This document shows, in pieces, positions 32,507 through 44,690 of a stretch of 64,000 nt of DNA (position 1 is its first letter; each line of letters opens with the position of its first letter). Under the pieces are notes generated by a model. It saw only the letters and a list, made by a program, of their open reading frames with translations, was not told the origin of the DNA and made no database searches. The position numbers were made by a program, and so were the translations under genes. The DNA comes from Mesodorylaimus sp. YZB2_4 (taxonomy: Eukaryota; Nematoda; Enoplea; Dorylaimida; Dorylaimidae). The stretch is from contig JASANH010001278.1 of assembly GCA_030248295.1 (NCBI GenBank), positions 1,047,501-1,111,500 of the forward strand, given 5' to 3'.

Positions 32507-32683
32507 GTCATGTCATGTCATGTCATGCTTTATCCATAGCCTAGCAATGTACAGCGCGCTCGAGGGCTCGGGAACAAATATTTGACAATCATTTCGTACC
32601 GAGGAGAGAGTCGAACCCTCCCCTCTAAGTGCGCACCCAGCTTGAGAGGCAGACGCCTTAACCCGCTAGGCCACGACCCTGGC
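32507..32683 (-). repeat. tRNA-derived SINE, family 1 (copy 5)
   Basis: The left end has the (TGTCA)n tail (GTCATGTCATGTCATGTCAT). It is followed by GCGCTCGAGGGCTCGGG, the box B complement GAGAGTCGAACCC and the head complement GCCTTAACCCGCTAGGCCAC. It sits about 60 bases past the Ginger element's right end. Confidence 0.8.
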
Positions 32684-32689
32684 AAGAAC

Positions 32690-33387
32690 CCCAGTGAGTT
32701 AATGACATTCTTTCCAAAAGCAAACACCAGTTCTCCTATTAAAGGTACATACATAAAATGTCAGCCATCAATAACATATTAGCTCCCGCTCCCGAATGCC
32801 TTTGCGTCGCAGATTCCTTATTGATGTTTTTCACACCTCAACTGCCAGTTGTGTCGAGTGCTCCTCCCACGCTCTCATCAAGGCGATGGGGTTACCAAGC
32901 AGCGTTTAAAAATTGCAGTAATTTAATTCAAGACTCATTTTTTGGATTATAAATGGGGCACTAGAATTTACAACAGTTCTGAAAAGCATAAACTCTTTTT
33001 TCCCCGAAATACCTAACTGATTTTTTTAATTTCCAAATCCTAGTCAAGCTGGAAAGGTTTGGTCACACACGTTCACATCTTAAATTCGAAGCCTCCTTTT
33101 TTTTTCTAGGTCTTGCGATCAACCATCCCACACATGTTCCTTGTAACAATAGGGTACAAATGATCAATATCGCACGTTTTAAATATTCAGATCAAACAAT
33201 TGTCGTCTATTGAAATCAGCACAACAATACAAGTAATATTGATATTTCTTCGACAAGCGTCTTTTTGCTTCTCAGCGTTGCTGATGGAGCCATCGAAATT
33301 ACTCAAGTAGGCAGAGGTGTATGGTCCGTGGACGGGCTGACGAGACGAAGTGTGATCCATCGACTCGACCATTCTCATTCTCTTATA
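32690..33387. other. No gene seen; 5' flank of lectin gene 1
   Basis: AT-rich intergenic sequence leading to the first exon at 33388. No TATA box in a clear position. Confidence 0.4.
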
Positions 33388-36302
33388 ATGTTAGCAGCCT
33401 TTCAGATTTCTTTGTCACTGGCACTATTTGGGATGTGTTTTGCAGGTGACAAGGGGGCTCTTTTCTGTTCAGTCTGATTATTGGTCATGCTTTTGCAGGT
33501 CAGAAATGCTATTCATCGCAGACGACATTCATAAACGACTGCGCAAGCACATATAACGGTGTTGTGAATGGCGGTCGTTGCTTTTATCTGGCGAAAGTTC
33601 CAGGCCAACCTACCAAGCTGTTGGGCGGAGAGCCATACACTGTGGCGAAGTGGGACGACTCTTTTCAGTTGTGTCTTCTCACTGGTGGCTCGTTCGCTCA
33701 AATTCACAGCCAAAGCGAAGCCTTGTCCATACAGAAATCGTTTGGGGTAAGATCTACGTGGCGTACCATCTAGGTATAAACCTGAGACAAACATGCAGAC
33801 ATGATTTAGATTCTTATATTTCGCAAAAATATAGAGAAGGAGGAGCAAAAACTCAGTTAAAGAGCCGCTTGCGTGCGGGGCCCAGTTTGGGGTTCTGCTA
33901 GTCAAACGTCGGCTCCAGGGTGGCATCTCGCCTAGATTGCCATTGTTACCTTGAATGAACGGCCCGTGGAAGTGGAAACCACGTGGTGCACCCTCAAATT
34001 CGACAGTTAGTGGCTTTTATAGCTGCTGGGCTCTCTCAATCGCAGTTCATCTGCCTGGTCAGTGCTGCCGCTCTCTCCAGCACTGACGTCGCATCATGAA
34101 CAATAGACTAATGATCAGGCGCAGGTGACATCATGACGTGACAACTTGGCAACTACGCTAGCCAAATAAGTCCCCCGCTGTGTCCCCTTCGCCAAACTTT
34201 ACGACGACCTGATCATGTGCAAAGACACGCCAGAAGCCAATCCATGTCGCACTAAAATCTTTGGTACCGTTTTCTTCAGATGGCCAATATAAAGGCGCAT
34301 TTTTCTGGCGTAACCATGTGGACCAAGAATGAGTAACAGCAATGATTAGTTCGCGCTTTGTTAATGGTTTTCCCTCTGACCGAATCTAGTCCTTTAGCTC
34401 GTGCCACAGCATTTCAATAGGACTTGTATCTGGGCTCTCAGCTGGAGTTAAGCGCCAAATAATGCCACTTGATTTTATAAACGGAGTATTCGCGGATATC
34501 AGCACCTAAAGACCCTTTAATGCAGGCGCTATGAGATTCTAACAGGAAAGTACACGGCTCTGCTTAAGAATCATTCACTTCGACAACGATTAACTTTAGC
34601 AGCCTGATAGCAGGCAGCGGCCACGGTTGTGCAGCGGTTCAGCATATTGCTTGGTAGCAAGTGGCTGGACTCGCCCCGGGTTCGATCCCGTGATAGAAGT
34701 TGGCTTGCGAGCCCTAAACCCTCTCTGACCCTGCACGCCAGGCCGTTGGTGACTCACCTGGTACCGTCGAGGTGCTCCCAGTGGAGAGACGCAAGCCAAG
34801 CGAGGAGATCGTCTCGGCTGTCGAACACCGACAGGGTTCAAAGCCCGCCCGCCATCGGAGGAAGTCGGTGTCCTGTCCAGAATGCCCGTGTGGAGGTGCT
34901 CCTAGTGGAGACACGCAGAGGGATGCTACTGTGTGAGCTGATCCCCGTACAGCCCTGATTATAAGGTTTGATTGCTGGTCGGCTAGAGGCAAAACGGGCT
35001 TCGGCCCACAAAAACGAAAGAAGAAAAAGAAAACCTGATAGCAACGTAATCTTCGAGTGTACATGGGTTTAGAACATGCAGACTCAAGTCCGAGGGGTCA
35101 GATCGTGGGTCAGATTGGGAAACGCATGAATTATTAGAACTTGGTCCACCGAATAAATGTTCAAGTTATTCAAGTTTCCCCGCCGCACGCCTAGACTCCA
35201 CGTCAATGTGTGGGGGATACGCTAGCAACATGGTTAGCTCGGCTGGATCGATGCGGACTCGCCTTGCAACCTGTCGGCTTGCGCTGCGCGGAACAAATTT
35301 TTTGAAAATATAAAGCACGCCAGACTGATCCGCGCATTTTGGATTTCCGCAGGGCTCTCACATTTGTCGCAATTCCAAATTTAGGCTCTCAAAAGACAAA
35401 GGGTTGATTTGGGAAGATATTTAGGTATATTGCAAATTTCATTGGCAGACACTACTGTGCGTGACCATTGGTTTTTCAAGTGGTGAAACGAAAATGAGTA
35501 AGACAGTAAATCTGTTAACTTAGGTTTTGTTTCAGGGAGGTAGTGTCTTTCCCTTAGTTTTTGTGCCACCTGTGTTTCGGTGATAAGCAACAGTATTTTT
35601 TTGCAATATTCCCTGCCATTCAGGCCATACCGTCGCTCAGGGCGTCGTATTGGTTACTCTATTGCATCCATAAAAAAGCAATCCATGAATAGTCACAAAC
35701 TCTTTCAGTATCTGGCACGAGTACATTGTGCTTGTTACTTTCAGAAATATTTCAATGCTTCGACGCAATCTTGGGCTTGGGTAGCAGCCAAAGGAAACTC
35801 TGAGGGACTGGATAATCTGCCGAATGTGCGATGGTATAGCCAGAACGCTGAGCCGGACCTGGGCTTGACGGGTGTCAATACTGTGATAAGAGACAGATCA
35901 ATGGGCAATGATAGCTTCCCAAATGAGCTTTGCGTCTTCATAAGCAAGGCATTCTCTCGTTTCTTCGATGACTTTTCGTGCGCTAACAACCTTTTCGTAC
36001 TCTGCACTATTTACCGTAATTTTTGTTACGCAATCGAAAACTTGATGTTAAATTTTGGTTTTTTAGGTGCGGAGCAACAGTTTTTCCATATTCCAGGGAA
36101 ATGCATGAACGAAGAAGTGATCTTGTCTCTAAGTAGCACATCGATGCAGGACTGCGCCAATCAATGCGCCGGATACATCTGGTGTCGCAGCTTCAATTGG
36201 TACCCATGCACTCGAAAGTGCGAGCTTTTTCCATGGTATAGCCCCGAAGCTTCGATGTTTAAAGATGATCAAGGCTGCGCGCATTTCACATATGTGCCGT
36301 AA
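33388..36302 (+). CDS. Secreted C-type lectin-like + PAN/apple protein (gene 1)
   Basis: Exons: 33388-33445, 33499-33746, 35745-36015 and 36067-36302; intron phases 1, 0, 1. Exon 1 is a signal peptide (MLAAFQISLSLALFGMCFA). Exons 2-3 encode a C-type lectin-like domain: GQKCYSSQ, VVNGGRCFYLAKVPG, WDDSFQLCLLTGGSFAQI, WAWVAAKGN, then CANNLFVLC. No EPN/QPD calcium-sugar motif is evident. Exon 4 is a PAN/apple-like domain (GKCMNEEVILSL, DCANQCAGYIWCRSFNWYPC, CELFPW) ending HFTYVP. The exon 2, 3 and 4 sizes nearly equal those of gene 2 (248/271/236 against 248/268/236). It is probably a secreted recognition protein binding glycans or proteins. The 2 kb second intron contains a Tc1-like relic and a SINE. 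Confidence 0.85.
34080..34500 (-). pseudogene. Tc1/mariner-like transposase fragment
   Basis: The minus strand encodes the C-terminal catalytic part of a Tc1-type DDE transposase: WRLTPAESPDTSPIEMLWHE corresponds to the usual SPDLNPIENLW region, with the catalytic Glu in PIE. It then meets an in-frame TAG and continues as IRSEGKPLTKRELIIAVTHS. The N-terminal part is missing. It lies inside intron 2 of lectin gene 1. Confidence 0.65.
34612..35035 (+). repeat. tRNA-derived SINE, family 2 (copy 3)
   Basis: The head at left has a box A-like TGTGCAGCGGTTCAGCA and a box B GGGTTCGATCC. The body matches 615-1075 in inverted orientation throughout, including CACCGACAGGGTTCAAAGCC and GGAGGTGCTCCTAGTGGAGA. 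It ends in an A-rich AAAGAAGAAAAAGAAAA tail. It is located in intron 2 of lectin gene 1. Confidence 0.8.
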
Positions 36303-37007
36303 GGAAGCTTACATTGCGCTTTGATGCACTTCGTTTGTCAGGAAATACTGGACTAATAATAATCATTGTAGTTACTCGTGCTTGCGACCCTTACGAGCGC
36401 TGTTGTCTACCTAGAACTGCACTTTAGTCTCTCGAAAACGAGCAAAATTTCCCTGCAGACCTCCAGAACAAGATCACCGACAAGTGTCAGGCCTGCAGTA
36501 GTGGAGTCGACCAGGTGGGTGTCATGGTCATTGATCACGCGGGACTAAGGATTGCCTAGGTGCCAGCCAGCAAATATATTCAACAAATGTGAATGTCTTC
36601 AGCAATATGGCCCACCCAAATATTCATTGCGAAACGCTCCGTGTAGTTCTTTTGTGTGACAGATGCACTGTCATGAACAGTATTGCTGGCAAAAGCCAGG
36701 TCCGACAATGGTCTCACAGCTCGACTTAAGCAGAACCCAAAAATTTTCAAGTTGAACCCAACCCCAAACCCATTTTTTATAAGTCAACCCCGACCCATAA
36801 AAGCCCACATTTTCTTAAAAAATGACTAAGGCCCACAAAAAACCAGTTTTATTCAGTGAAGTATAAGTATGACGCATATTTTTGTGAAAATGCTATCACT
36901 CTTTACTTAGCGACCTGATCGTGAGGGAAACCAATCTGGGCATGGCGTCTATAATCGAACGTCTTCCCTGAGAGAGAACTTGGGAGGTTCGTGAAAGAGC
37001 GAAGCAC
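36303..37007. other. No gene seen
   Basis: Between lectin gene 1 and the MULE. At 36740-36830 there is a short degenerate CCCAACCCC/CCCGACCC tract. Nothing else supported. Confidence 0.4.
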
Positions 37008-38613
37008 GACAAAAGACCGCGCGACATATGACCGCGGTCAAAAGACCGCGTGCAATATGCCCGCAGACACAGAAGACCGCGTGCGAAAAAAGACCGCATT
37101 TATATTTTGTCATTTATGCACGCTTAATATAACACGAGCATACATTGAACAGAAAAATGTGCAACTATGCGTTAGTGACTTTGTCATCATGAATCAACAC
37201 AGTAAGTTGTTAACGTCAATACTGCAGCATAAAAGAGCCTAGAAGTTATAGTTATTGGTGAGACCTCTCAAGTAGTCCATTACATCGCGGTTACCGTAAT
37301 TTTGAACGATTCTCTCAATTCTCGCAGCGATTTCACGATGTTGGCGACGACCTTGAGCTGGACGCTGCCCCGCGATGAACTGCTCTACTTTGGTTTCGTT
37401 CAAGCTTTGCTCTCTTTTTGAATGACTGATGAACTTGAAGATTGGAGGGTGATGTGCACCCACTAACTAGTTCCAAAAACCCGCGGTGCTAACCCTCGAC
37501 AGAGTTATTGGTTTTGGCGAAACCATCATTGATCGCTTGGTAGCAATTCCACAAAGAAATCGAAAACATCGGGGCCCGTCCAGCACCCCTCCGATTAGGA
37601 CGGCCCTATCCACGTATCCTCGAAATAATCGACAACTGGCTGCGCTTCGGCTGGCAAAGCATCAGCCAGTTGTTCAAAGGCGCCAACGACATCAGGAATC
37701 GGAACGAAAGCCAGCGCTGGCAGCATTCGCGGTTGAAGACCGAAATCTGCATCGTTTCCATAGCGAGCCTGGAGACCAATGGCTTCAATCTGGCGCCACA
37801 GGCACTGAGAGAGGTGAAAAAAGCAGCCCCTCCTAGTAGTCTGCGGGCGCCGTCTTGAAGGTTCCGTCAGCATACCAATGCTGGCTACGCGACAGTACTT
37901 CCAGATTGAAAAATTTAATGAATGAATGCTGGCCAGCTTCTGCCAGCTTGTATTCATGAGGAATGATTAGCTCATCCAGCGACCGCGGACTCGCAGAGCT
38001 CCATTCTCTTGATGCCCCGTTCTTGCTATAGTACGTTGTAACGACGAAACTGACGGCAGTGCGCCTTTTACTGCATCTGATAATCCAACAGTTACCACTG
38101 CAACAATTTGATGCGCTGATTCTTGAGAAGCAAAAAATTAGTCTTTCATTTCCAACACGATACTTTTCACCTTTGTTTTTAACTGGGTCAGGAGAGTGCG
38201 AAGTATCACCAGACTCCTTCGTGACTGCGTTGTTATCCGTCTGCACCCGAGCAAGGCACTTCACCTCCTTATAAAATGTACATTTCCAAAAAATCTTGCC
38301 TTCTTTTTCTTTCTCCTCGACGAACAGGTATCCATGATAAAGCAACAAATCATGATCTTTCTGACTCTTGATAAACGTCAAAGGCATTTCACAACTTATT
38401 TCAGGTGCGACAACGAGATCGAAGAGATACCAGACTCTCAGATCGAAGAAGTAGCAACACAAGTGCCCTCTGACCCTTCTTTGTTCACACACTTTCGGCC
38501 ATTTTGTGTTCGGTCTTTCTTACACACGGTATTATGACCAGTGGTCATATTGCCTCGCGGTCTCATCTCGCCGCGGTCTTTTGGATGCGATGTTTTGTTG
38601 GCGGTCTTTTGTC
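37008..38613 (-). mobile_element. MULE-type DNA transposon with AAAAGACCGC terminal repeats
   Basis: The left end starts GACAAAAGACCGC (37008) and repeats AAAAGACCGC about four times within 100 bases. The right end mirrors this with GCGGTCTTTTGTC ending at 38613 and further GCGGTCT units inward. Between them on the minus strand is a FLYWCH/MULE transposase gene. The 1.6 kb length and missing catalytic core indicate an internal deletion derivative. No target duplication is obvious. Confidence 0.7.
37239..38492 (-). pseudogene. MULE transposase with FLYWCH finger, internally deleted
   Basis: The N-terminal segment has a FLYWCH-type zinc finger (HGYLFVEEKEKEGKIFWKC ... CLARVQTDN). Then comes the transposase start (RSQHWYADGTFKTAP). 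After that about 80 residues expected in MULE transposases, including catalytic acidic residues, are missing and the frame changes. It resumes with RGCFFHLSQCLWRQIEAIGL, RMLPALAFVPIPDVV and VVDYFEDTWIG, then in another frame LWNCYQAINDGFAKTNNSVE. The C-terminal part HPPIFKFISHSKREQSLNET ... RDVMDYLRGLTNNYNF follows (stop at 37239). The order fits known FLYWCH-MULE proteins. At least two frame changes and the deletion make it non-functional. Confidence 0.7.
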
Positions 38614-39753
38614 ATGTAACCGTGGAAGAGTCTCCCCTGGTACAGATTTCACAAAGTTACACTCACAATCAGTGTAAAAGTTACAAGCTCACAAGTTACG
38701 AGTTCACAAGCGACTCGCGTTTCACCAAAGTGAATGATCCATTGACAGCTCCATTTTGAAACTGGCTAGTGTTAGTTAACCTTTTGTGGATTTTTTTTGT
38801 AAGCATGAGTCATCAATTGGGTCTGCGCCTCAAATCGGCTGGTCTTAGAGCTAGCCTTTCTTTCAGCTGCACAAACTGCGTTATCCTCGAAATCTTTTTG
38901 TCAAGCTTTGGTTCAGCGCTATCTGTACGTTTTACCTGAGATGCCTGTTTAGCTAAGTTTCATGGCTCCTATTTTGTACACTGGTACCGGATTTTTAATT
39001 GCACGAGTTATGAGCTGCGGTAGCTTATATGCCAGGGTTTTGCCCTCTGTCAACCACTTTGGCAACATGCTCGCACCATAATTTCTGTCAGTTAACTCAC
39101 TTTCTCCTTGCTTATTAGACCGGAGGAAACGGATATCGTACATAGGCACTAACATAAAAGCTAGCTCACAAAATATCGAGCAGCCGAGCTCGTTTGTCAC
39201 GGTGAATGAAATGAACAATAACGCCTCCGTTCAAGATATTGGGCCTCGGCGTCTTGGTTACATATCGGAGCCTAACAACAGAAGGCCAATATTGGTGGCC
39301 ATGGCCATTGACGGACAGTGCACCTACGTAGTTACCACTCGACCATAAAGCTCGCCCGCGCTAATTATTCTGTGCCTACATAGCTCTATCAAGCCTACAA
39401 CTATGCATTGTTCTCGCCAAGAATGTTCCCTTGGTAGAAGCTGTACTTGGGCCGCAAAAACGTGCCCAATCGTTTATGTTCATTCAAGTGTGCACCTAAA
39501 GATCAATGTAGTGTGAACTGAGGGGGGTAATGTTGGCCATGTGGCAGACTCCATGTACACTGGTTTCCTAGACTCGTGGTCTCGGTGATTCCTTATTCTT
39601 TCTTGAGCAGGAGACGTCTGCCCTTCTGTGTTTTTCTTTGCGGGTGAATGAGGCATCTGTTTTGTTCAGCTGATTTGACTCCTACATGCTCTTTTAGGCC
39701 TTGCGGAAGAAACCCTGCTTTCCAGACCACCTATTGACCAGGTGCGTGACTAA
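38614..39753. other. No gene seen; 5' flank of EF-hand gene
   Basis: No coding exon could be supported. The EF-hand gene's 5' UTR and any upstream exon may lie here; an acceptor-like TTTTAG occurs near 39697. Confidence 0.4.
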
Positions 39754-42546
39754 ATGGACGAGCAATTGCCCAACGCTGTCAACCATCCTAATTCGTCCGA
39801 CTGTCCGCCCATGTATAAAAATCATTTAGCCACTGGCTCGAATGCGTCTCTGAATGATTCGACCAAACCTACTCTCTCCAAGAAACATAAGCACACGACC
39901 TCGTCAATTCCTGTAGACCCCCGACCATCGACCCCTCCAGTGCACAGAAAAGGACAAGCACGTATGGCCGCGTATTCGAACACACCTGCTTCCGAGCAAG
40001 TTGCTACGAAGCTAGAGGTGCAAGAAATCGAACAGACTGAACAAAACGAGATGGAAACGACGGCCAAATACGTCCGAGTGTGCCAAGAAGGACAATACGA
40101 ATTGAGTGAAGAAGATTTCGAACGTTACGAAAAAGCCTTCCGACTATTCGATCACGATGGTGCAGGTTTTATCACATGCAGCGAACTGGGACGTGTTATG
40201 AAATCACTAGGTATGGAACCCGATGTCGATGAACTGCATTTCATGATCACTTCGGCTGATTTAAATGGTAAGTCAGGGTCCACGATTCTGACCTCAAAAA
40301 CAGTTTTCAACCTGATCTCTGAAGGATAACACGGTTTGAATAGATTCCTCGAACTGAAGTTCTTGCGATCTCACGTAAGATAAGAACTAAAAACAAGAAA
40401 AAAGTGAAACAAATTGATGAGCCTGCCCAAACTGGTGACTGCTGTAGTCCACATCCCTTGGCACAATTTTTAAAGAGTACATCGCTGTTACCTCCTACGG
40501 ACTGGGCTTACGAGGAAACCTCGCGGATTATATTATTGAATTCGATATTGACAACTTTCTTAGAGCACACCCTGGGAAGTTTGGTCAGGACATGCGATAA
40601 GGAAATGAGTTTTCCTGAAACCATGGCCGAATGACAAGCGACTGCCGTGGATTAACAAGAAATTAATCTTTTTGCGCGGATTGGCCACTCACTTTTGAAA
40701 CAGTTAGGTTCTTTAGCGTGTACACTGACTGTGAGCCAACTGTGCAGTGTTTGTGGCTTGTGCATCGCGGGTGCCGCACACCGAAATACTTATTGCGCTT
40801 CACAAAATGTGTTTTATGGCGAGCTCCTTGATTTTGGCGTTTGTCCAAATATCAAATTCGAAACACGCTTTGCGCGGTTTTCTTGTAAGTTAGGCGAATG
40901 CCTCAGCTAATCTTTGGGCTCAGGTTTTGGCGAAGACCGTTCTGGCTTGTGCAAGGACCATGATGGGCCCATAATGATTTCTTAGGGCACGACATTGGAC
41001 AATGAGTGCATAGCGACCACTCTCGATGACGGCAGTTGGACTGGTTACCGTCTTAAACAACGCACGCACGCACACAACATTCCCCGCACGATAGCACTCA
41101 AGCGCGTCTTCAACACATAGACAAAACAAGCAGCTAGAACACATGAAAAAAGAAATGTGTCGTTTCAATCTTTCTGTCATTTTATGTATCTACAGGGTGA
41201 TCTCTACAGTCGAACTCAAGTGGCACTAACTCGGCATACTGCTGTAGACTACCGTGGATATCTGCTATAATTAGTGATCTTAGCAGGCAGGACCTGCTGA
41301 CAAGATAGGAGTACAGTAGGTATTCGCACGCCAACAGGGAGACCGAATCCACAATGCTCGAAGACACGAAGTATACACTTTGGACTCCATGTCGTAGGAT
41401 TGAAAAGAGACTGTTATATTCAGATTGAGCACTCGCGTTTTTTTTGGGGGGGGGGGGGGAACACTGGTAATCTAGAATTTGGAATTTTGATATGAACTGG
41501 GGATCCAGAATTTTGGCTACCCCAACTAAAACATGGGTGTTGAACCTGAATATCATATTCTTTTTCTAATACCGATATCGCTTCAACAGTGCACTTCGTC
41601 ATGACTGCCATATACGGTGGAATAATGCATCGATTGAAAAAAATACCCGTAATCCAATTTGGCTTTTTGATGTAATATGCTGCAGTGGCGGCGAAAGAAA
41701 TAACTGGGGCTTGCAGTATTTTATACCTCTTTTCAAATGCCAATTTCTTAAACACAATTTACACTGTACACATTTTATGAGGCGGTTTTGAGAAACGACA
41801 AACTCAAGGCATCTAAGTTCCCCCTTTTTTTACATGGCTCTGAGAAACCACTTGTTTCAGGCACTGGCACAGTTGAATTCGAAGAATTCGTTCAACTGAT
41901 GAAGAATTACCGCGAAAGACATCATCAGGAAGAAGATGAGGAGGCATTGATTCGAAAAGTCTTTCAAGTACGTGCCTTGGTCATTTTTTCAACGATCCAT
42001 TCTGTCTGACGTAGACAGCTAAGCAATTTGCTATGGCACTAGACTATTTTTTATGAACCTTTCTTCGAATAAGCGACACACCATGGGTGCGGGATGGCTA
42101 TGTATAGGAATGGGTACTTGCATCCTAGCAACTGAGCATATTAAAACAGTTTTCCAATCCGTCAGGGCGACTGGGCCTAGATGACTGCTGCTCATTTTAA
42201 ACATCGGACAAGAAAGGCTTATGAGAGGCTTGGCACAAATCCAGTTCGGATATGTGATTAAGTGAGTACAGTACTTGTTGTTCTGTGCCGACAGGTTTTC
42301 GATCGAACAAATGACGGATATATTAGCGGACATGAACTTAGGAGTGTCATGAACCAATTAGGAGAAAATTTGACTGAAGAAGAAATCCAGTCCATGCTCA
42401 ACTGTGCCGATACTAATGGCGATGGCACTGTTACTTTTGAAGGTAATCACACTTATTGCGATCCTTGCTAAAGGTTGAAAATTTTTCTAATTTTAGAATT
42501 TCGTAGTATTTGCGCCTCAGATCTGTCAAAAATGCCAGTTATATAG
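39754..42546 (+). CDS. Calmodulin-like protein with four EF-hands and long N-terminal extension
   Basis: Exons: 39754-40267, 41861-41967, 42295-42442 and 42497-42546, joined in phase with GT-AG introns. Residues 1-~115 are a hydrophilic Thr/Ser/Pro/Lys extension (STPPVHRKG, KHKHTTSS). Four EF-hand loops follow: DHDGAGFITCSE, DLNGTGTVEFEE (completed only across the first intron), DRTNDGYISGHE and DTNGDGTVTFEE. All four retain the position 1 Asp and position 12 Glu, so all may bind calcium. The linker RERHHQEEDEEALIRKVF matches the central helix of calmodulin/troponin C. The C-terminus is EFRSICASDLSKMPVI. It is a cytosolic calcium sensor, and the extension suggests specific targeting. Troponin C-like is an alternative reading. 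Confidence 0.85.
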
Positions 42547-42549
42547 ATT

Positions 42550-44007
42550 CGATAGTTGGTTTCCTAGTATTATTTTCGAATCTGACTTTGCGAGCAGTCC
42601 AGCAGCTCATGACAAATATATCACAAGCGTCAAGAATAGAGTAATTTTAAAGCATAACTTTTTTGCACTTTTTATTGTGAATTTCATATAAAATTGTGGT
42701 GAAAGTCTTTTAATTGGAAGATATGGCATGCACTTCATCAAAATCGGTTTCAGATGTACTGAATATTTGAATTTTTTCAAATAAATTCTCTGGCTTTATG
42801 TTCAGGCACTTAATGCTGTTTTCAGAAGCCTGTTAGTGTCAGATTTATCAGGCAGACGGAATTAAGTTTCCTTCAAAAAAGTCAATGACTGGCTGACAAA
42901 TCGCTTAGCGCCAAAACTAGGAGAAAACAGTTGACATTTGTCACATTTTATTGCATCTCGATCCAACTGCGATCCGTTAAAGCGCTGATCTTGCATTTTA
43001 GCAATCTTTCTGTTACTTAATGCGGTCGAAAATCTTTCGCTATAAATCTGCAGGAAACTTGAAAGTTTAAGGCGTTCTGCTTTGGCACAACGGCGGTAAT
43101 TAACTTAGGATGGTTGAACTCGCCGTCGTTTCCTTCAGGTCCAGGTCATTGGCGTTTACAGCCCCGTCGTGTTGCTAACTGTATTTCATATGCCCTGTAG
43201 TTTTGATATGGATATCAACCTCAATATCTAAATCCAATTAATGTTCGTATCTTTTCAGATATAAATATCAATTCGTATCTGTATCTTTTCGCAAATAAAT
43301 ATCAACACTGCGCCCTGTCTTCCTCACGTCTCCCGCATGCCATCCTCGCCGATATGATTCCTTCAACGCTAAGCGGTTACCTTTTCACCAGAGATATTGG
43401 CTAGGATAGAATAGTTTTTGGCAGAAATTCAGTCTCGGTTCTGGCTAAGCGACTGTGTTCTGATTCTTCAAACTGTTCTGAAAACGAGGCATAAACATCC
43501 CATTCCTGTAATCACTATCGCTTCCGATAATCTATTGTAAACTATCGTAATTACTATCGCTTAATGAAGATGTCCAGTTGCTTACATACTCACGACACTG
43601 TTTTCCCAAGGGTCTATAACCTCATTTTTGACCCGGAATTTCTCAATACCCTGGCCTCAATACCCTGGCCTCAATACCCTGGCCTCAATACCCTGGCCTC
43701 AATACCCTGGCCTCAACACCCTGGCCTCAACACCCTGGCCTCAATAATCTATAAAACCTTGTTTCCGCATAGTAAGTGTGTGGTGCTTGTAAACCTTCCG
43801 CAAGTTCCGCCTGAACTACGTGATCCATATGTCAGAGGAGCTAAAATTAACTGAGTTTGGGAGTTTGTCGCAACTGATTACACAATCCAGATGAACAAAC
43901 ACAACGCAAAATTTCTTGAAAACCAATGACAGGAACTAGAGCATTCCATGATTCCTAGCAGACCACACTCTACTGTAAATCCCCAACTAAACTGTCATCC
44001 GTTGATC
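42550..44007 (+). other. No gene seen; contains a 14-bp minisatellite
   Basis: Apart from the minisatellite at 43649-43746, no coding or repeat feature was supported. Near 43235-43310 a short ATATCAATTCGTATCTGTAT-type repeat occurs. Confidence 0.4.
43649..43746 (+). repeat. 14-bp tandem repeat (AATACCCTGGCCTC)n
   Basis: Seven tandem units, the last two with the change AATACC to AACACC. The array is noncoding by context; a 96-codon open frame across it is incidental. Confidence 0.9.
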
Positions 44008-44690
44008 ATGCCAGTATGCAGCCCTCTTCTGCTCGTCCTGATGTCTCTTGGTCAGTCGCAACAATTGAGCGAAGGAAAATACGGAGTGAAATAACCCAAA
44101 AACCAAGTGGAATGACGCTGCTTCGTGTTTTCCTTTGTTCAAATAATCATTCTGACAACGATTCCCAATGTAGCTTGATCAGTTTTTACAAATCGCAGTT
44201 TTTCAGTGTTGTCAGACAATTTAGTGGGTGGCCGAGTGAAGCAACGTGTGGAATCTGATCAGCCATTGTCCACGCCCAACCAGAGTTCTTCTTCAGAAGA
44301 GTTTTGGTTCCAAAAATATTTGGACCGCTCACCATTGAAAAAAATTTTAGCCAGAAAAGGAAAAAGTAGACATCGTTCAGGTGATGATGCCCAATGCCAC
44401 GTGTGCAGTATCCTGGCCAACGCCATACAGGATGGATTGATGGCTGGACAGAGCCAAGTACTTGTTCAAGTATGCTTTTAGAAATAAATTACACCCTTAC
44501 TATTTGTTCTTGTACTTTTTAGACAGAAATTATTGCCAAATGTAAAAGAATTTGTGAGTCTCTTGAATTCCTTTCCGGCATGTGCAAATTGATGGTGTCG
44601 CAACACGGCGTGGATTTGATAAATATGATATCACAAGGAGCATCGCCCGAGCAAGCATGCGTCAAATATTCTTTTTGCACAAGCGCTTGA
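44008..44690 (+). CDS. Secreted saposin-like (SapB) protein
   Basis: Exons: 44008-44050, 44207-44469 and 44523-44690 (157 residues); phases 1 and 0. Exon 1 and the start of exon 2 make a signal peptide (MPVCSPLLLVLMSLVLS). A basic, Ser-rich pro-region follows (LDRSPLKKILARKGKSRHR). The C-terminal ~80 residues form a saposin B-type domain: CHVCSILANAIQDGL, AKCKRICESLEFLSGMCKLM, HGVDLINMISQGASPEQAC, YSFC. The Cys pattern C-x2-C ... C ... C ... C ... C fits the three-disulfide fold, with one extra Cys. Saposin-like proteins bind or perturb lipids; roles range from lysosomal lipid presentation to antimicrobial activity, and which applies here is not shown. The donor GTCAGT at 44051 is non-consensus. 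Confidence 0.75.

Noticed and set aside
34714-35064. 116-codon minus-strand open frame
   Set aside because: It is the family 2 SINE read backward; the same residues occur in the SINE copy at 615-1075.
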